This document shows, piece after piece, positions 26,501 to 35,521 of a stretch of 64,000 bases of DNA. The DNA is from Pandoraea bronchicola (GTDB taxonomy: Bacteria; Pseudomonadota; Gammaproteobacteria; Burkholderiales; Burkholderiaceae): NCBI RefSeq assembly GCF_902459805.1, contig NZ_CABPST010000003.1, forward strand, positions 1 to 64,000, read 5' to 3'. A program made the translations under genes and the position numbers. Under the pieces are notes generated by a model. The model ran no database searches. It was not told the origin of the DNA and was given only the letters and a program-made list of their open reading frames with translations. Each line of letters begins with the position of its first letter. Positions within the stretch are counted from its first letter, which is position 1.

Positions 26501-28407
26501 TCGTGGGCACCGCCGGTCACATTGACCACGGCAAGACGAGTCTCGTTCGCGCGTTGACCGGTGTCGACACCGACCGGCTCAAGGAAGAAAAGGCACGCGG
26601 CATTTCCATTGAATTGGGGTACGCCTACACACCGTTGCCCGATGGCGAGGTGTTGGGGTTCATCGACGTGCCCGGTCATGAGAAGTTGATTCACACCATG
26701 GCGGCCGGTGCCGTTGGCATCGATTTCGCGTTGCTGGTGATCGCAGCGGACGACGGCATCATGCCGCAGACGCGCGAGCATCTCGCCATTCTGACGATGC
26801 TGGGCGTGCGGCGTGGTGTGGTGGCGTTGTCGAAGGCGGATCGCGTCGATGCGGCGCGTCTGGCTGCGGTGACGCAGGAGATTTTGCAGTGGCTCGCGCA
26901 CACGCCGCTGGCGCAGGCTGAGGTTGTCCCGGTGTCTGCGACGACGCCGGGCGACGCGGGCGTGACGAGGCTGCGAGCGTTGTTGACGCGAGCGGCGCAG
27001 GCCCTGAGCGCGTCAGGCAACGCGACGCGTCGCGACGACGCCTTGTTCCGGCTGGCGGTGGATCGCGTCTTCACGCTGGCGGGCCACGGCACGGTTGTGA
27101 CCGGCACGGCGTTCGCCGGCACCGTGCGTGTGGGCGACACCCTCACCGTGATGCCGCAGGGACTGCCGGTGCGGGTGCGCAGCATTCATGCGCAGAACCG
27201 GCCAGTGGAAGCGGGCAGGGCCGGGGAGCGCTGCGCGTTGAATCTGGCGGGTGTCGAGCGCGACCAGCTTGGGCGGGGCGACTGGATCGCCGCCACGGGA
27301 TTGTCCGGGCCGTCGACGCATGTGGACGTCGAGCTGCATTGGTTGGCGGGCAGCGCACCCCTCACGCAATGGTTTCCCCTGCATGTGCATTTGGGCACGA
27401 CGCATGTGCAGGCCCACACGGTGCTTCTGGGGGGCGATACGTTGGCACCCGGCGGCACGATGCGCGTGCAGTTGGTCTTCGATACGCCGGTTTGCACGAT
27501 GCCGGGCGATCGCTTCATCGCGCGCAATCCGCAGGCGACGGCAACCGTTGGCGGGGGGCGGGTGCTCGATCCGGCAGCGCCGGAGCGAAAGCGTCGTTCG
27601 GCGGCGCGCTTGGCGTGGCTCGACGCTGTGGCGCAGTATCTCGACGGTGACGGACTGGATGCGCTTCTCGCACAGTCGGCGTCGGGGCTGACGGGGACGC
27701 AGGTGGTGGCGCTGACGGGGTTGCCCGCCGGGCAATGGCAGTGGCCGGCGAACGCCGTGGTGCTCGCGGGGGCGGAAGATGAGTCTGTGGCGTTTGCCCC
27801 GCAAGCATGGGACACCCTTCGGGCAAGGGTGCTCGACGCGTTGCGCGACTATCACGCTCGCTTGCCCGACGAGCCGGGTCTCGATGCTGCGCGTCTGGGC
27901 CGCATGACGTGGCCGTCGCTAGACGCCTCGCGCTGGCGCATGGTGGTGCGTGCGATGTTGCAAGAGGGCGTGATGGCGCGCACGGGGGCGTGGTGGCATC
28001 TGCCGGCGCACCGCGTTGAGATGACGGACGAGGAGAGTGCGCTGGCCGAGGCGTTGTTGCCACGCGTGGCGCAGGGGCGCTTCGACCCGCCTTGGGTGCG
28101 GGACATGGGCCGCGAGTTGAGCGTGCCGGAAGAGCGGGTGCGGTCGGTGCTGCGTAAGCTCGCGCGGCAGGGGCGAGTGCATCAGATCGTCAAGGATCTC
28201 TTTTACGACGACGCTTGCGTCCAGACGCTGGCAGGCATAATCGCCGGCGCGAACGGCAAGGTCGAGGCGGGCGCGTTTCGCGATGCGACGGGACTCGGAC
28301 GCAAGCGCGCGATTCAGATTCTGGAGTTCTTCGATCGTGCGGGATATACTCGCCGCGTTGGCGATTTGCATGTGCGGCGTCCCGATGTGGAGTGGGGCGC
28401 GGCGTAA
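26497..28407 (+). CDS. selB: Selenocysteine-specific elongation factor SelB
   Basis: The 636-residue factor has an EF-Tu-like G domain at the N-terminus ([20 protein letters not shown], then [14 protein letters not shown] and the nucleotide motif SKAD). Two beta-barrel domains follow, and then C-terminal winged helices ([57 protein letters not shown]) that bind the SECIS hairpin. It delivers Sec-tRNA to the UGA in fdnG. Length fits the E. coli protein of 614. It is coupled to selA and lies 94 bases before the tRNA-Sec gene. Confidence 0.95.
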   Translation: MIVGTAGHIDHGKTSLVRALTGVDTDRLKEEKARGISIELGYAYTPLPDGEVLGFIDVPGHEKLIHTMAAGAVGIDFALLVIAADDGIMPQTREHLAILTMLGVRRGVVALSKADRVDAARLAAVTQEILQWLAHTPLAQAEVVPVSATTPGDAGVTRLRALLTRAAQALSASGNATRRDDALFRLAVDRVFTLAGHGTVVTGTAFAGTVRVGDTLTVMPQGLPVRVRSIHAQNRPVEAGRAGERCALNLAGVERDQLGRGDWIAATGLSGPSTHVDVELHWLAGSAPLTQWFPLHVHLGTTHVQAHTVLLGGDTLAPGGTMRVQLVFDTPVCTMPGDRFIARNPQATATVGGGRVLDPAAPERKRRSAARLAWLDAVAQYLDGDGLDALLAQSASGLTGTQVVALTGLPAGQWQWPANAVVLAGAEDESVAFAPQAWDTLRARVLDALRDYHARLPDEPGLDAARLGRMTWPSLDASRWRMVVRAMLQEGVMARTGAWWHLPAHRVEMTDEESALAEALLPRVAQGRFDPPWVRDMGRELSVPEERVRSVLRKLARQGRVHQIVKDLFYDDACVQTLAGIIAGANGKVEAGAFRDATGLGRKRAIQILEFFDRAGYTRRVGDLHVRRPDVEWGAA

Positions 28408-28501
28408 GGCGGTCGCGGCGTTCTCAGAAGGCGGCGTAGGCGGTTCGCGCAAGGCAGAGCGCTTACGTCAGCATCAAGCAATTGACATGGCTTCGTCTTG
28501 A

Positions 28502-28597
28502 GGAAGGCATCCGTATCCGGTGATACGGCCGGGCTTCAAACCCGGTTGGGGGCGTCAGTCGCTCCCAGGTCGGTTCGACTCCGGCTGCTTTCCGCCA
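28502..28597 (+). tRNA. selC: tRNA-Sec (anticodon TCA)
   Basis: The 96-base gene has the eight-base acceptor stem of tRNA-Sec (GGAAGGCA with TGCTTTCC), a D arm with CCGGTGATACGG, and an anticodon loop CTTCAAA with TCA at 28536-28538. It also has a long variable arm around GGGGGCGTCAGTCGCTCCC, the T loop GGTTCGACTCC, and an encoded CCA end. The order follows E. coli selC nearly arm by arm. It completes the Sec machinery directly after selB; selD (selenophosphate synthetase) is not in the window. Confidence 0.95.
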
Positions 28598-28641
28598 TTA
28601 AAGGCTCCCAGCGATTCTCGTATGTTCCCGCCTTCACTTTC

Positions 28642-28666
28642 AAAAGCCCCTTGCGGGGCTTTTTTG
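28642..28666 (+). terminator. Intrinsic terminator after tRNA-Sec
   Basis: AAAAGCCCC at 28642-28650 and GGGGCTTTT form a near-perfect stem around TTGC, followed by a T-run to 28666. The A-run on the left arm means it can also stop transcription from the minus strand. It would serve both the sel/tRNA unit and the convergent SDR gene that ends at 28679. Confidence 0.85.
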
Positions 28667-28678
28667 TCTTCCGGTAGG

Positions 28679-29428
28679 TCAGGCCGAAAATCCACCATCA
28701 ATACTCAGGCTGGCCCCGGTGATATAGCCTGCTTCCGGGCCCGCCAGATAGGCGACAAAGCCAGCAATCTCTTCGGCCTTACCATAGCGATGCAGCGCCA
28801 TCAGTGCTTTCAACTGCTCGGCTGACTCTCCATCGGCCGGATTCATTTCAGTGTCCACAGGACCGGGCTGCACGTTGTTGACCGTAATACGGCGCGGGCC
28901 GAGGTCGCGAGCCATGCCTTTGGCTAACCCAACCAGTGCCGATTTGCTCATCGCGTAAACCGCGCCACCCGCCATGGGAATACGGTCAGCATTGGTACTG
29001 CCGATGTTGATGATGCGGCCACCATCACGCATATGGCGTGCCGCCTCTTGGCTGGCGACAAACACGCTCCGGACGTTGATCGCCAGGGTGCGGTCGAGAT
29101 CTTCCAGAGTGAGGTCCTCGGTTGTGCCCCACGCCAGTACCCCGGCATTGTTGACAAGAATATCCAACTTGCCAAAGTGCTCTGCGGCCTGACGCACGGC
29201 ACGATGCAACGCTGCGGCATCGGCACTGTCGGCGCGGATGGCGAGGGCTTTGCCATTTTCCGCTTTGATGTCGGCGACTACCGCGTCAGCCCTGTCTGCG
29301 GATGCCATATAGGTCAGTGCAACAGCGGCTCCTTCACGCGCCAGACGCTTGGCGATTGCCGCGCCGATACCGCGTGAACCACCTTGCACGAAAGCGACTT
29401 TTCCTTGAAGGGTTTGAGTAGCCGACAT
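28679..29428 (-). CDS. Short-chain dehydrogenase/reductase (SDR)
   Basis: The 249-residue protein is a classical SDR. It has the cofactor motif GGSRGIGAAIAKRLA at residues 16-30 (a variant of TGxxxGIG), NNAG near residue 92, a catalytic Ser in INIGSTNADRIP, and YAMSKSALVG with the Tyr-Lys pair. The conserved PGPVDTEMNP and the C-terminal YITGASLSIDGGF complete it. It should reduce a ketone or oxidise an alcohol with NAD(P). Base use looks somewhat less GC-rich than its neighbours, and it lies beside the tRNA-Sec gene, so lateral gain is possible. Its substrate is unknown. Confidence 0.88.
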   Translation of the reverse strand: MSATQTLQGKVAFVQGGSRGIGAAIAKRLAREGAAVALTYMASADRADAVVADIKAENGKALAIRADSADAAALHRAVRQAAEHFGKLDILVNNAGVLAWGTTEDLTLEDLDRTLAINVRSVFVASQEAARHMRDGGRIINIGSTNADRIPMAGGAVYAMSKSALVGLAKGMARDLGPRRITVNNVQPGPVDTEMNPADGESAEQLKALMALHRYGKAEEIAGFVAYLAGPEAGYITGASLSIDGGFSA

Positions 29429-29973
29429 AAAGTTTCTCCAAGCTTGGCAGACGAGTGGGGAGTCACGAACAGGAACGGCACTGACGTTTCCGCCGCATGG
29501 ATCACATGATACCGTTTTGCATCAGGAGAGCCTCACTCCTTCGGAGAGCGTAATGACGACTGAGCCTCATGATCAACGATCAGGTGTCGGGCGGCGGCTT
29601 GCCAACAACGCTCGGGGCGACGCCGTTCCATTTTGTGACGCCTCCAAACTCGGCAATACCGGTAGCTGCTCATGCACCAAAGGCATAGAAATTCGTTCCG
29701 CAACTATGAGGCGACTCTATCAACAACGCGTCCCAAATCAACAAGTTTCCAACCGCTCGCGGGACGCGAAACTACGTAAGCCATTAATCGTTATCAAAAG
29801 ACGGCCGGGCTTCGAACATGTCGCTGAAGAGGACCCCCATGGCGGGCGCTGCGGCCCGGGAAACGGTTCCTGCCCGTCGGGACAGGCAACGAAGGGGGAA
29901 CTGCCGACGCAGTCGGGGACAGGCAGCGGACTTGTCGCGAGTGCGAAAGCGTCCGAGTCTTCGGATTCGGAGG
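29429..29973. other. 545-base gap without a convincing gene
   Basis: The stretch between the SDR and the kinase-like gene has mixed, locally AT-richer composition. The open frames in it lack a recognisable domain, codon pattern or ribosome site. At 29801-29817 ACGGCCGGGCTTCGAAC matches 16 of 17 bases of the tRNA-Sec anticodon arm (28525-28541). Inverted arms TCCGA/TCGGA occur near 29950-29972, just past the end of the kinase-like gene. A degraded regulator gene is possible but not legible. Confidence 0.4.
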
Positions 29974-30489
29974 TTACGTCGGCAGGTGACGAACGATCGT
30001 GGCGACGGCCTGCGCCACCGACACGCGAGCGGTGTCGATGACGAGAGGCTCGGTATCCCATGCGTCGTATTGCCGTTCGAGCACGCTTTGCCATGTCGGC
30101 AGCTTGTGGCCGGGAATATCGGCTTGTCGTCGCTCGACCCTCGCACGGTGCATGGCTGAATCGGAGCAAATCAGCGCAACCTCGGCGATCGGCACACCGG
30201 CGTCGCGTGCCACCTGTCGCCAGGCGTTTCGCGTCACCTGCAAGGCATTGACCGAGTCTGCGACGACGCTCAGCCCAAGGCGCAAATTGTCCTTCGCCAC
30301 AGCATAACCGGCGAGATAACCGGCAGGTCCCACCTCGGCGCCACAGCTTCCCGACGAGATAAATGCCTGCTCCAACGTGTCGATGCGCAGATAGACTGCG
30401 GCGATTTCGCGAGCGAGCGCTTGCGCCACGGTTGTCTTGCCGGTGCCGGGCAGTCCGGCGAAGGCGATCAACCTTGGAGAGGTTCTCAT
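29974..30489 (-). CDS. P-loop AAA/kinase-like protein
   Basis: The 171-residue product begins with a Walker A loop, LIAFAGLPGTGKTTVAQALA (residues 6-25), and has a kinase-like YLRIDTLEQAF segment and later HRARVERRQADIPGHKLP resembling a lid. Small proteins of this type phosphorylate metabolites or antibiotics (gluconate-kinase or chloramphenicol-phosphotransferase-like folds). The target is not clear. ATG 30489 was chosen right before the P-loop; the longer in-frame start overlaps the LysE gene by 119 bases. It lies ten bases after the LysE stop, so the two are probably cotranscribed. Confidence 0.75.
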   Translation of the reverse strand: MRTSPRLIAFAGLPGTGKTTVAQALAREIAAVYLRIDTLEQAFISSGSCGAEVGPAGYLAGYAVAKDNLRLGLSVVADSVNALQVTRNAWRQVARDAGVPIAEVALICSDSAMHRARVERRQADIPGHKLPTWQSVLERQYDAWDTEPLVIDTARVSVAQAVATIVRHLPT

Positions 30490-30499
30490 CAGGGGGCGG

Positions 30500-31141
30500 T
30501 CACTTCGTTGCGCCGTTCGACGTCGCCAACGCGGCCACGCCGAGGCCCATATAAAGCAGGCCGGCCACATATTTCCCGACACCCGGCCGACGGCTGCGGT
30601 TGGCGAGGGCACGGCCAATGGCTCGGGCGAGTGCTGCGTAAGTGACGTCGCTCATGCCGCCGACCAGCACAAGCAGCAGACCCAGCGTGACAATCTGCAG
30701 CGGCACATGACCCATCGCCGGATTCACGAACTGCGGCAGGAACGCGGCGATGAACAGCCCCGTCTTCGGGTTGAGCAGATTGACGAGAAATCCCTTCTTC
30801 ATCGAAGCGCCCAACGCACGTGCGGGCGGCTGTGCTTCGGCGCTCGCGGGCGCGGCGCGGCTGCGAATGACCTTGATGCCGATGAAAATCAGATAACCCG
30901 CACCGAGGTATTTGATCACCGCGAACATCAGCGGCGACGCGAGCAGCAGGGCGGTGAGTCCGGCCGCAGCGAAGCTCACGTGGACGATCGTAGCGAGCAT
31001 CACACCGAAGCACGATGCGAGGCCGAAGCGAAATCCCTGACTGGCGCTGGTCGTCGAGATGTATAGGGTGGTCGGCCCGGGAATCGCGACGAGCACTGCG
31101 ACTGCGGCCAGGAAGAAGGGCAAAAGGGCAAGATCGATCAT
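30500..31141 (-). CDS. LysE/RhtB family amino acid exporter
   Basis: The 213-residue membrane protein has six hydrophobic helices. It carries the family start FFLAAVAVLVAIPGPTTLYI, the GFRFGLASCFGVMLATIVHV region and the signature GFLVNLLNPKTGLFIAAFLP. It should export an amino acid or a related metabolite across the inner membrane. ATG 31141 places the first helix at the N-terminus; the frame further upstream is not family-like. It is cotranscribed with the kinase-like gene downstream. No regulator is adjacent. Confidence 0.87.
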   Translation of the reverse strand: MIDLALLPFFLAAVAVLVAIPGPTTLYISTTSASQGFRFGLASCFGVMLATIVHVSFAAAGLTALLLASPLMFAVIKYLGAGYLIFIGIKVIRSRAAPASAEAQPPARALGASMKKGFLVNLLNPKTGLFIAAFLPQFVNPAMGHVPLQIVTLGLLLVLVGGMSDVTYAALARAIGRALANRSRRPGVGKYVAGLLYMGLGVAALATSNGATK

Positions 31142-31283
31142 GACGGAAGTCTCTGCGGAAATAGCGTGACGAAACGACCGGCGATGGGGGCGTCGCTGCG
31201 TGTCGCCGCATCGTAACATCGCGCCGGAGAACTGCCGTGTTGCGAGCATTGTCCGGCGCGATGGCGCAACGGCGTGACAGTGT

Positions 31284-32012
31284 TCAGTGCGCCGCGTGAC
31301 GCACCGCCGCCAGCATGTCATGCAGGTTGTACGTCATGAGCGAGAGGAAAGCGAGCAGGCCGAGGTAATAGGCCCCATACGTCACCTTAGTCTCCGTCGT
31401 CACCCCGTAGTAGCGCACGTTCTCCGGCGCTTGCGGGTCGTAGCGCCAGGCCTTGGCCAACTGCGGGAGCGCGAGGAGGGCGACCAGAATCAGGATCGGG
31501 CTCGGATGCCAGAGGAACAGCGCGACGAGTACCGGCACGCCCGCAAACCAGATGCGCGGCGACAACACGGCGGTGATGCGTCCGCCATCGAACGGCGAGA
31601 GCGGGATCAGGTTGAACAGGTTTAGGAAACATCCCGCATAGGCGAGCGCGAGCAACAGATTGCTGTCCTGCTCGCGCGCAGCGAAATAGCAGGCCATCGA
31701 CGCGAGCGTGCCGACGAACGGCCCGCCCAGTCCCACGTAGGCTTCTGTTTCGGCGTTGAGCGGCGTTTCCTTGAGTTCGATCCATGCGCCGACGAACGGG
31801 ATGAACGTGGGCAGCCCTACGTCCAGCCCGCGCCGGCGTGCAGCCACGTAGTGACCGGCTTCATGTGCCAACAGCAGGATCACGAAACCGAGCGCGAACT
31901 TCCAGCCATACACGAAGGCATAGACGACGATGGACAGCAGCATCGTGCCGCCTGTCGTCAACACCTTGCCGAGCTTGAGTCCGCCAAACACCAGCAACAG
32001 AAGTTTGGTCAT
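31284..32012 (-). CDS. Site-2 protease family membrane metalloprotease
   Basis: The 242-residue protein has several membrane helices and the zinc site HEAGH near residue 50 in VILLLAHEAGHYVAARRRGL. The second site region is LFNLIPLSPFDGGRITAVLS, whose Asp provides the third ligand. Such M50 peptidases cut transmembrane segments of regulatory proteins. There is no PDZ domain. It follows the DUF2167 gene by eight bases, so the pair is an operon, and the DUF2167 membrane protein is a possible substrate or partner. Confidence 0.87.
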   Translation of the reverse strand: MTKLLLLVFGGLKLGKVLTTGGTMLLSIVVYAFVYGWKFALGFVILLLAHEAGHYVAARRRGLDVGLPTFIPFVGAWIELKETPLNAETEAYVGLGGPFVGTLASMACYFAAREQDSNLLLALAYAGCFLNLFNLIPLSPFDGGRITAVLSPRIWFAGVPVLVALFLWHPSPILILVALLALPQLAKAWRYDPQAPENVRYYGVTTETKVTYGAYYLGLLAFLSLMTYNLHDMLAAVRHAAH

Positions 32013-32020
32013 CGTGTCTG

Positions 32021-33097
32021 TCAGACGCGCGGTGCGTTGCCGTCGTGGGGCGTGGATGCGCCGGCCGATTGGCTGACGACCGCAGTTGCCGCGTGAACGT
32101 CAGGGACGGGCACAACAGCGGTTTCGGGAGTGCCGACGCCTGCGGACGGGGTGGCTTGAGGCGGCACGGGCAGCGGCTTCGGTTTGCGCTTGAACAGCTT
32201 GCCGAACGCGGCACCCGCGCCGAGCAGGGCCAGCAGGCCGACCTTGGCGAATTTCGCGACGAACGCGGCGATCAGCGCAAACAGGCCGAGCTTCTTCGCA
32301 GCAACCCCCGCGACCAGGGCGGCAAGGCCGTATTCCGCGACGCGGTCGGTCTTCTCGTTGAAATCGGCATAGCGCTTGCCGTCGACGAAGGTCAGGCCCG
32401 CGAGAATCTTGTCGGCCACGGGCTTGTCTGCCGCCAACAGCGATTCGCTGGTGACCAGCGTGGTCGCCAGATAACCGTCGCGGCCAAGCGCCGTGGTGCG
32501 GTAGTTCACCGAAGGATCGTCGTCGACCCGAATTCCGGTCTGCTTGTGCCCCACGCGGGCCGCCCACACCAGCCGGTGCGTGCTGCTGTCGTATTGCGGC
32601 AATTGTGCCCAGCCGGTGACTTCCAATTCGGGCACGCCATGCTCGCGTCGTGTGGCGTTCGCGCTTTCCGTGCTCTTGCGCAAGGATTCGAGAATGTCAT
32701 CCGCCTTCCAGTCACGCGCGTCATCGTCGCGAACGTAGCCGTCGTTGACATAGGCGATGACGTCGAGCCACTCCCCTTTGCCGTCCGTAGGCACGACGAG
32801 GCCGGCCAGCGTCGTCTCGTCAATGGTGTTGCCCAGCGCGCGCAGCAGGCGCGCGGCGGTGGCGCCCGGAATCCAGCCCATGCCGCTCGGCAGCGAGAAC
32901 TTCGCCTGATCGCGGATATCGATGTTCTTCGGGCCTTCGATCAGCGCCTCGTTGGCCGCCTTGAAGGCGGCCCGCGCTTCGGCTTCCCGGGCTTCCGGCG
33001 TCGCCGCCGCAACAGGCGCGGGCGCCGGGGTCTGTGCGAAGGCGCCGGATGCGTTCAGCGCGAGAGCAAGCAACAACGTGCGGAGGATGGAAGACAT
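32021..33097 (-). CDS. DUF2167 domain-containing membrane-anchored protein
   Basis: The 358-residue protein has a signal peptide (LLLALALNASGAFAQ) and a periplasmic DUF2167 domain. Recognisable stretches are IPGATAARLLRALGN, VIAYVNDGYVRDDDARDWKA, and VGHKQTGIRVDDDPSVNYRT to LGRDGYLATTLV. Membrane segments lie near residues 258-302 (GLFALIAAFVAKFAKVGLLA). The C-terminal 50 residues are Pro/Ala/Val rich and likely disordered. Function of the family is unknown. It is paired with the site-2 protease gene eight bases downstream. Confidence 0.87.
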   Translation of the reverse strand: MSSILRTLLLALALNASGAFAQTPAPAPVAAATPEAREAEARAAFKAANEALIEGPKNIDIRDQAKFSLPSGMGWIPGATAARLLRALGNTIDETTLAGLVVPTDGKGEWLDVIAYVNDGYVRDDDARDWKADDILESLRKSTESANATRREHGVPELEVTGWAQLPQYDSSTHRLVWAARVGHKQTGIRVDDDPSVNYRTTALGRDGYLATTLVTSESLLAADKPVADKILAGLTFVDGKRYADFNEKTDRVAEYGLAALVAGVAAKKLGLFALIAAFVAKFAKVGLLALLGAGAAFGKLFKRKPKPLPVPPQATPSAGVGTPETAVVPVPDVHAATAVVSQSAGASTPHDGNAPRV

Positions 33098-33459
33098 GAT
33101 TTGGCTTTCCCTGATCGGCGTCGTTTTGAAGTTTCACATCTGAAGGATGTGTGCCGCGGCGGATTATGCCAGAAGCAACATCGGATTCCGAAGTGTTACG
33201 ACGGCAGCGTACCGCCGGTGCAACGGGGCTCGCGCAGGCGATGACGTCGCATCGATGCGCACAGGTCGCCAGCCAGCCGACGACATACCGGTCACGATCG
33301 ACCCCGGCAAACTACCGGACCGCCACTGGGCGCCGTCGATTCTCCGTTGCCGAATCCAAGTCATCGCCAACCGTCGAGGCACCCTGCGGAGTCATCATCG
33401 TTTACCCGCAATTTGCTTTGCCGGACAGGTTTTCTCATTGACCGGTAAATTGTTTTTTG
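33098..33459. other. Gap between divergent DUF2167 and GntR genes
   Basis: The 375-base interval between the two divergent starts has no supported gene. The frame running into the GntR gene from 33147 encodes a basic, low-quality sequence and is not counted. Near the GntR start TTGACC at 33438-33443 is a good -35 candidate, 17 bases before TGGTAT inside the palindrome at 33460-33471. Confidence 0.4.
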
Positions 33460-33471
33460 CTGGTATACCAG
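33460..33471. promoter_or_regulatory. GntR-type operator CTGGTATACCAG
   Basis: CTGGTATACCAG is a perfect 12-bp palindrome that ends two bases before the ATG of the GntR gene and overlaps its probable -10 region (TTGACC, 17 bases, TGGTAT). Binding here would block both transcription and initiation, pointing to autoregulation. The core TGGTATACCA is identical to that at 7137-7146. Confidence 0.6.
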
Positions 33472-33473
33472 TC

Positions 33474-34166
33474 ATGAACCAGACCCAACGCACCCCTGCC
33501 CTGAGCGATTCGGCATACGAGGCCATTCGCGCCCTGATCGTTTCCGGCGAAATTCGCGCGGGCGAAGCGCTATCGGAGCGCGCCCTGTCGGAGCGTTTCG
33601 GCATCAGCCGCACGCCGGTGCGCGAGGCGATTCGCACGCTTGCCAACGATGGCCTGCTCGAGATCGTGCCGATGCGCGGCACCTTCGTGCGGCAGCTATC
33701 GGTACGGGATCTGAGCGAGATTCACGAAGTCCGGCTCGCCCTCGAAGGCATGGCGGCGTGGCTGGCCGCCCAAAAGGGCGTGACGCCCGCGCTCGAAGCG
33801 GTCGCCGTGCGTCTGCGTGCCCTCGATGCACAAGGCGAGCAGGGCTTGCCGCTCGACGTCGACATCACGCAGCGCGTGGGTTGGCAATTCCACGAGGCGA
33901 TGTTTGCCGCGGCCGACAACGGGCGGCTCACCGAGACCTATCACGCGTTGCGAACCCAGAACGGTCTGGCGCTGCAACGCATTCCGCATTACGACGCCGA
34001 GCGCACGCGCGCCGCAGTTCGCGAACACCTCGCGATCTTCGATGCCATTGCCGCCGGGCGTCCCGAGGACGCCCAGCGTCATGTCTGGGACCACCTCACG
34101 CACGCCATGCAAGCTCGCTTGCAGGCGCTCGTTCCTCCCGCCGCACCGCCCGGCACCGGGCGTTGA
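33474..34166 (+). CDS. GntR family regulator, FCD type
   Basis: The 230-residue protein has the GntR helix-turn-helix (LSERALSERFGISRTPVREA, about residues 32-51) and an FCD domain (HEVRLALEGMAAWLAAQKGV; WQFHEAMFAAADNGRLTETY; REHLAIFDAIAAGRPEDAQR). ATG 33474 was chosen since the frame upstream lacks family character. It lies right after a perfect operator palindrome. It precedes a symporter gene by 53 bases and a threonine aldolase gene, all on one strand. It is probably the local repressor, relieved by an organic or amino acid. Confidence 0.88.
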   Translation: MNQTQRTPALSDSAYEAIRALIVSGEIRAGEALSERALSERFGISRTPVREAIRTLANDGLLEIVPMRGTFVRQLSVRDLSEIHEVRLALEGMAAWLAAQKGVTPALEAVAVRLRALDAQGEQGLPLDVDITQRVGWQFHEAMFAAADNGRLTETYHALRTQNGLALQRIPHYDAERTRAAVREHLAIFDAIAAGRPEDAQRHVWDHLTHAMQARLQALVPPAAPPGTGR

Positions 34167-34219
34167 GCCCCCTCTGACAAGCGCGCTGCGTCGCCACGCA
34201 ATTTCCGGAGATAGTCGTC

Positions 34220-35521
34220 ATGTCGTCACGTTCTGCCAGCAAGAAGCGCCTCATCCCGTTGCCCGTCCAGATGCTGATCGGTCTGGCGCTCGGCATCGGC
34301 TGCGGCATGGTCGCCCCGGCGCTCGCCACCAAGCTCATGCCTGTGGGCACCGCGTTCGTGCAGGCCGTCAAGATGATCGTCGTGCCGCTCGTTTTCACGG
34401 CGATCACACTCGGCATTTATCAGATGGGACACAACGCCCGCGCACTCGGACGTGTCTCGGCTATCAGTCTCATCTACTTCTTCATCGCAACGCTGGTCTC
34501 GATCGTGATTGGGCTCGGCCTCAACGCGATCTTCCGCCCCGGGCTCGGGGCGAACCTCGCGGCGGCACATGCGTCGGCCAAACCGATCGCCGCCTCGGTC
34601 GACTGGACCAAGTTCTTCCTGGACATGATTCCGTCGAATATCTTTGCGGCGATGAGCGGCAGCAATCTGTTGCCGGTGCTTGTCTTCGCCGTGCTGCTCG
34701 GGCTGGCGCTCTCCGCTATCGGCGAGCGCGCCAAGCCGCTCGTGGGCGTGCTCGACGCCCTCATGGGGGCCGTGTTCAAGCTGACGGACTGGATCATTTC
34801 GCTCTCGCCGCTCGCGATCTTCGCGATCATTTCGTGGCTGTTCGCAACGCAGGGCGTCGGCACGATCCTCGCGCTCGTCAAGCTCGTGGGCACGATGTAT
34901 CTCGGCCTCGGGGTGCTGCTGGTACTGTTCTGGATTCTGCTCAAGGCCATTGGCGAAAAGCCGCTTGAGACGACGCGCGCCATCGGTGAGCCGGTGATTC
35001 TCGCATTCGCCACGCGCTCGTCGGAAGCCACGCTGCCGCTGCACATGGAGAAGCTCATCGGCATGGGCGTGCCCAAGGCGATTGCCTCGGTCGTGCTGCC
35101 GCTCGGTTATGCGTTCAACCGCGACGGCTCGATCATGTACTTCGCACTGGCCGTCGGCTTTCTGGCCGATGCCTATCACGTGCCGCTCGACATGCCGACG
35201 CTGCTCTCCATCGTGCTCGTCACCACGCTCGCGAGCAAAGGCAGCGCGAACGTGCCTTCGGGCGGGCTGGTGGCCATCGCCATGGTGCTCACGACCATCG
35301 GCGTGCCGATCGAAGCGCTCGCGATCATTGCAGGTGTCGATGCCTTTCTCGACATGGGCCGTACTGCCATCAACGTATTCAGCAATACCGTGGCCATCAA
35401 GCTCGTCATGAAGCTCGCCGGCATTCCGTACGAGTCGCCCGAGGCCGTGCAGGCGGCGCTCGCCGCCGAGTCGGCGAGCGCGAACGCAGGCAGCCATGCC
35501 CACGGTCAGGAGTTCGCATGA
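34220..35521 (+). CDS. Dicarboxylate/amino acid:cation symporter (DAACS family)
   Basis: The 433-residue protein matches the DctA/GltP family. It begins IPLPVQMLIGLALGIGCGMV and includes AVKMIVVPLVFTAITLGIYQ. The substrate region holds the serine-rich FATRSSEATLPLHMEKLIGM, LPLGYAFNRDGSIMYFALAV, KGSANVPSGG and AGVDAFLDMGRTAINVFSNT. It would import a C4 dicarboxylate or an amino acid with sodium or protons. CGGAG precedes the ATG. The gene overlaps the threonine aldolase gene by four bases, so the imported compound is probably a beta-hydroxy amino acid, such as threonine or 3-hydroxyaspartate. That is inference. Confidence 0.88.
   Translation: MSSRSASKKRLIPLPVQMLIGLALGIGCGMVAPALATKLMPVGTAFVQAVKMIVVPLVFTAITLGIYQMGHNARALGRVSAISLIYFFIATLVSIVIGLGLNAIFRPGLGANLAAAHASAKPIAASVDWTKFFLDMIPSNIFAAMSGSNLLPVLVFAVLLGLALSAIGERAKPLVGVLDALMGAVFKLTDWIISLSPLAIFAIISWLFATQGVGTILALVKLVGTMYLGLGVLLVLFWILLKAIGEKPLETTRAIGEPVILAFATRSSEATLPLHMEKLIGMGVPKAIASVVLPLGYAFNRDGSIMYFALAVGFLADAYHVPLDMPTLLSIVLVTTLASKGSANVPSGGLVAIAMVLTTIGVPIEALAIIAGVDAFLDMGRTAINVFSNTVAIKLVMKLAGIPYESPEAVQAALAAESASANAGSHAHGQEFA

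Noticed and set aside
29517-30041. A plus-strand frame of 174 codons in the gap after the SDR gene
   Set aside because: Composition is basic and Ser/Gly-rich with no domain, it overlaps the end of the kinase-like gene in antisense, and no convincing ribosome site supports it.
33147-33473. A 109-codon N-terminal extension of the GntR gene
   Set aside because: It would read through the operator and promoter; the helix-turn-helix starts properly from ATG 33474.
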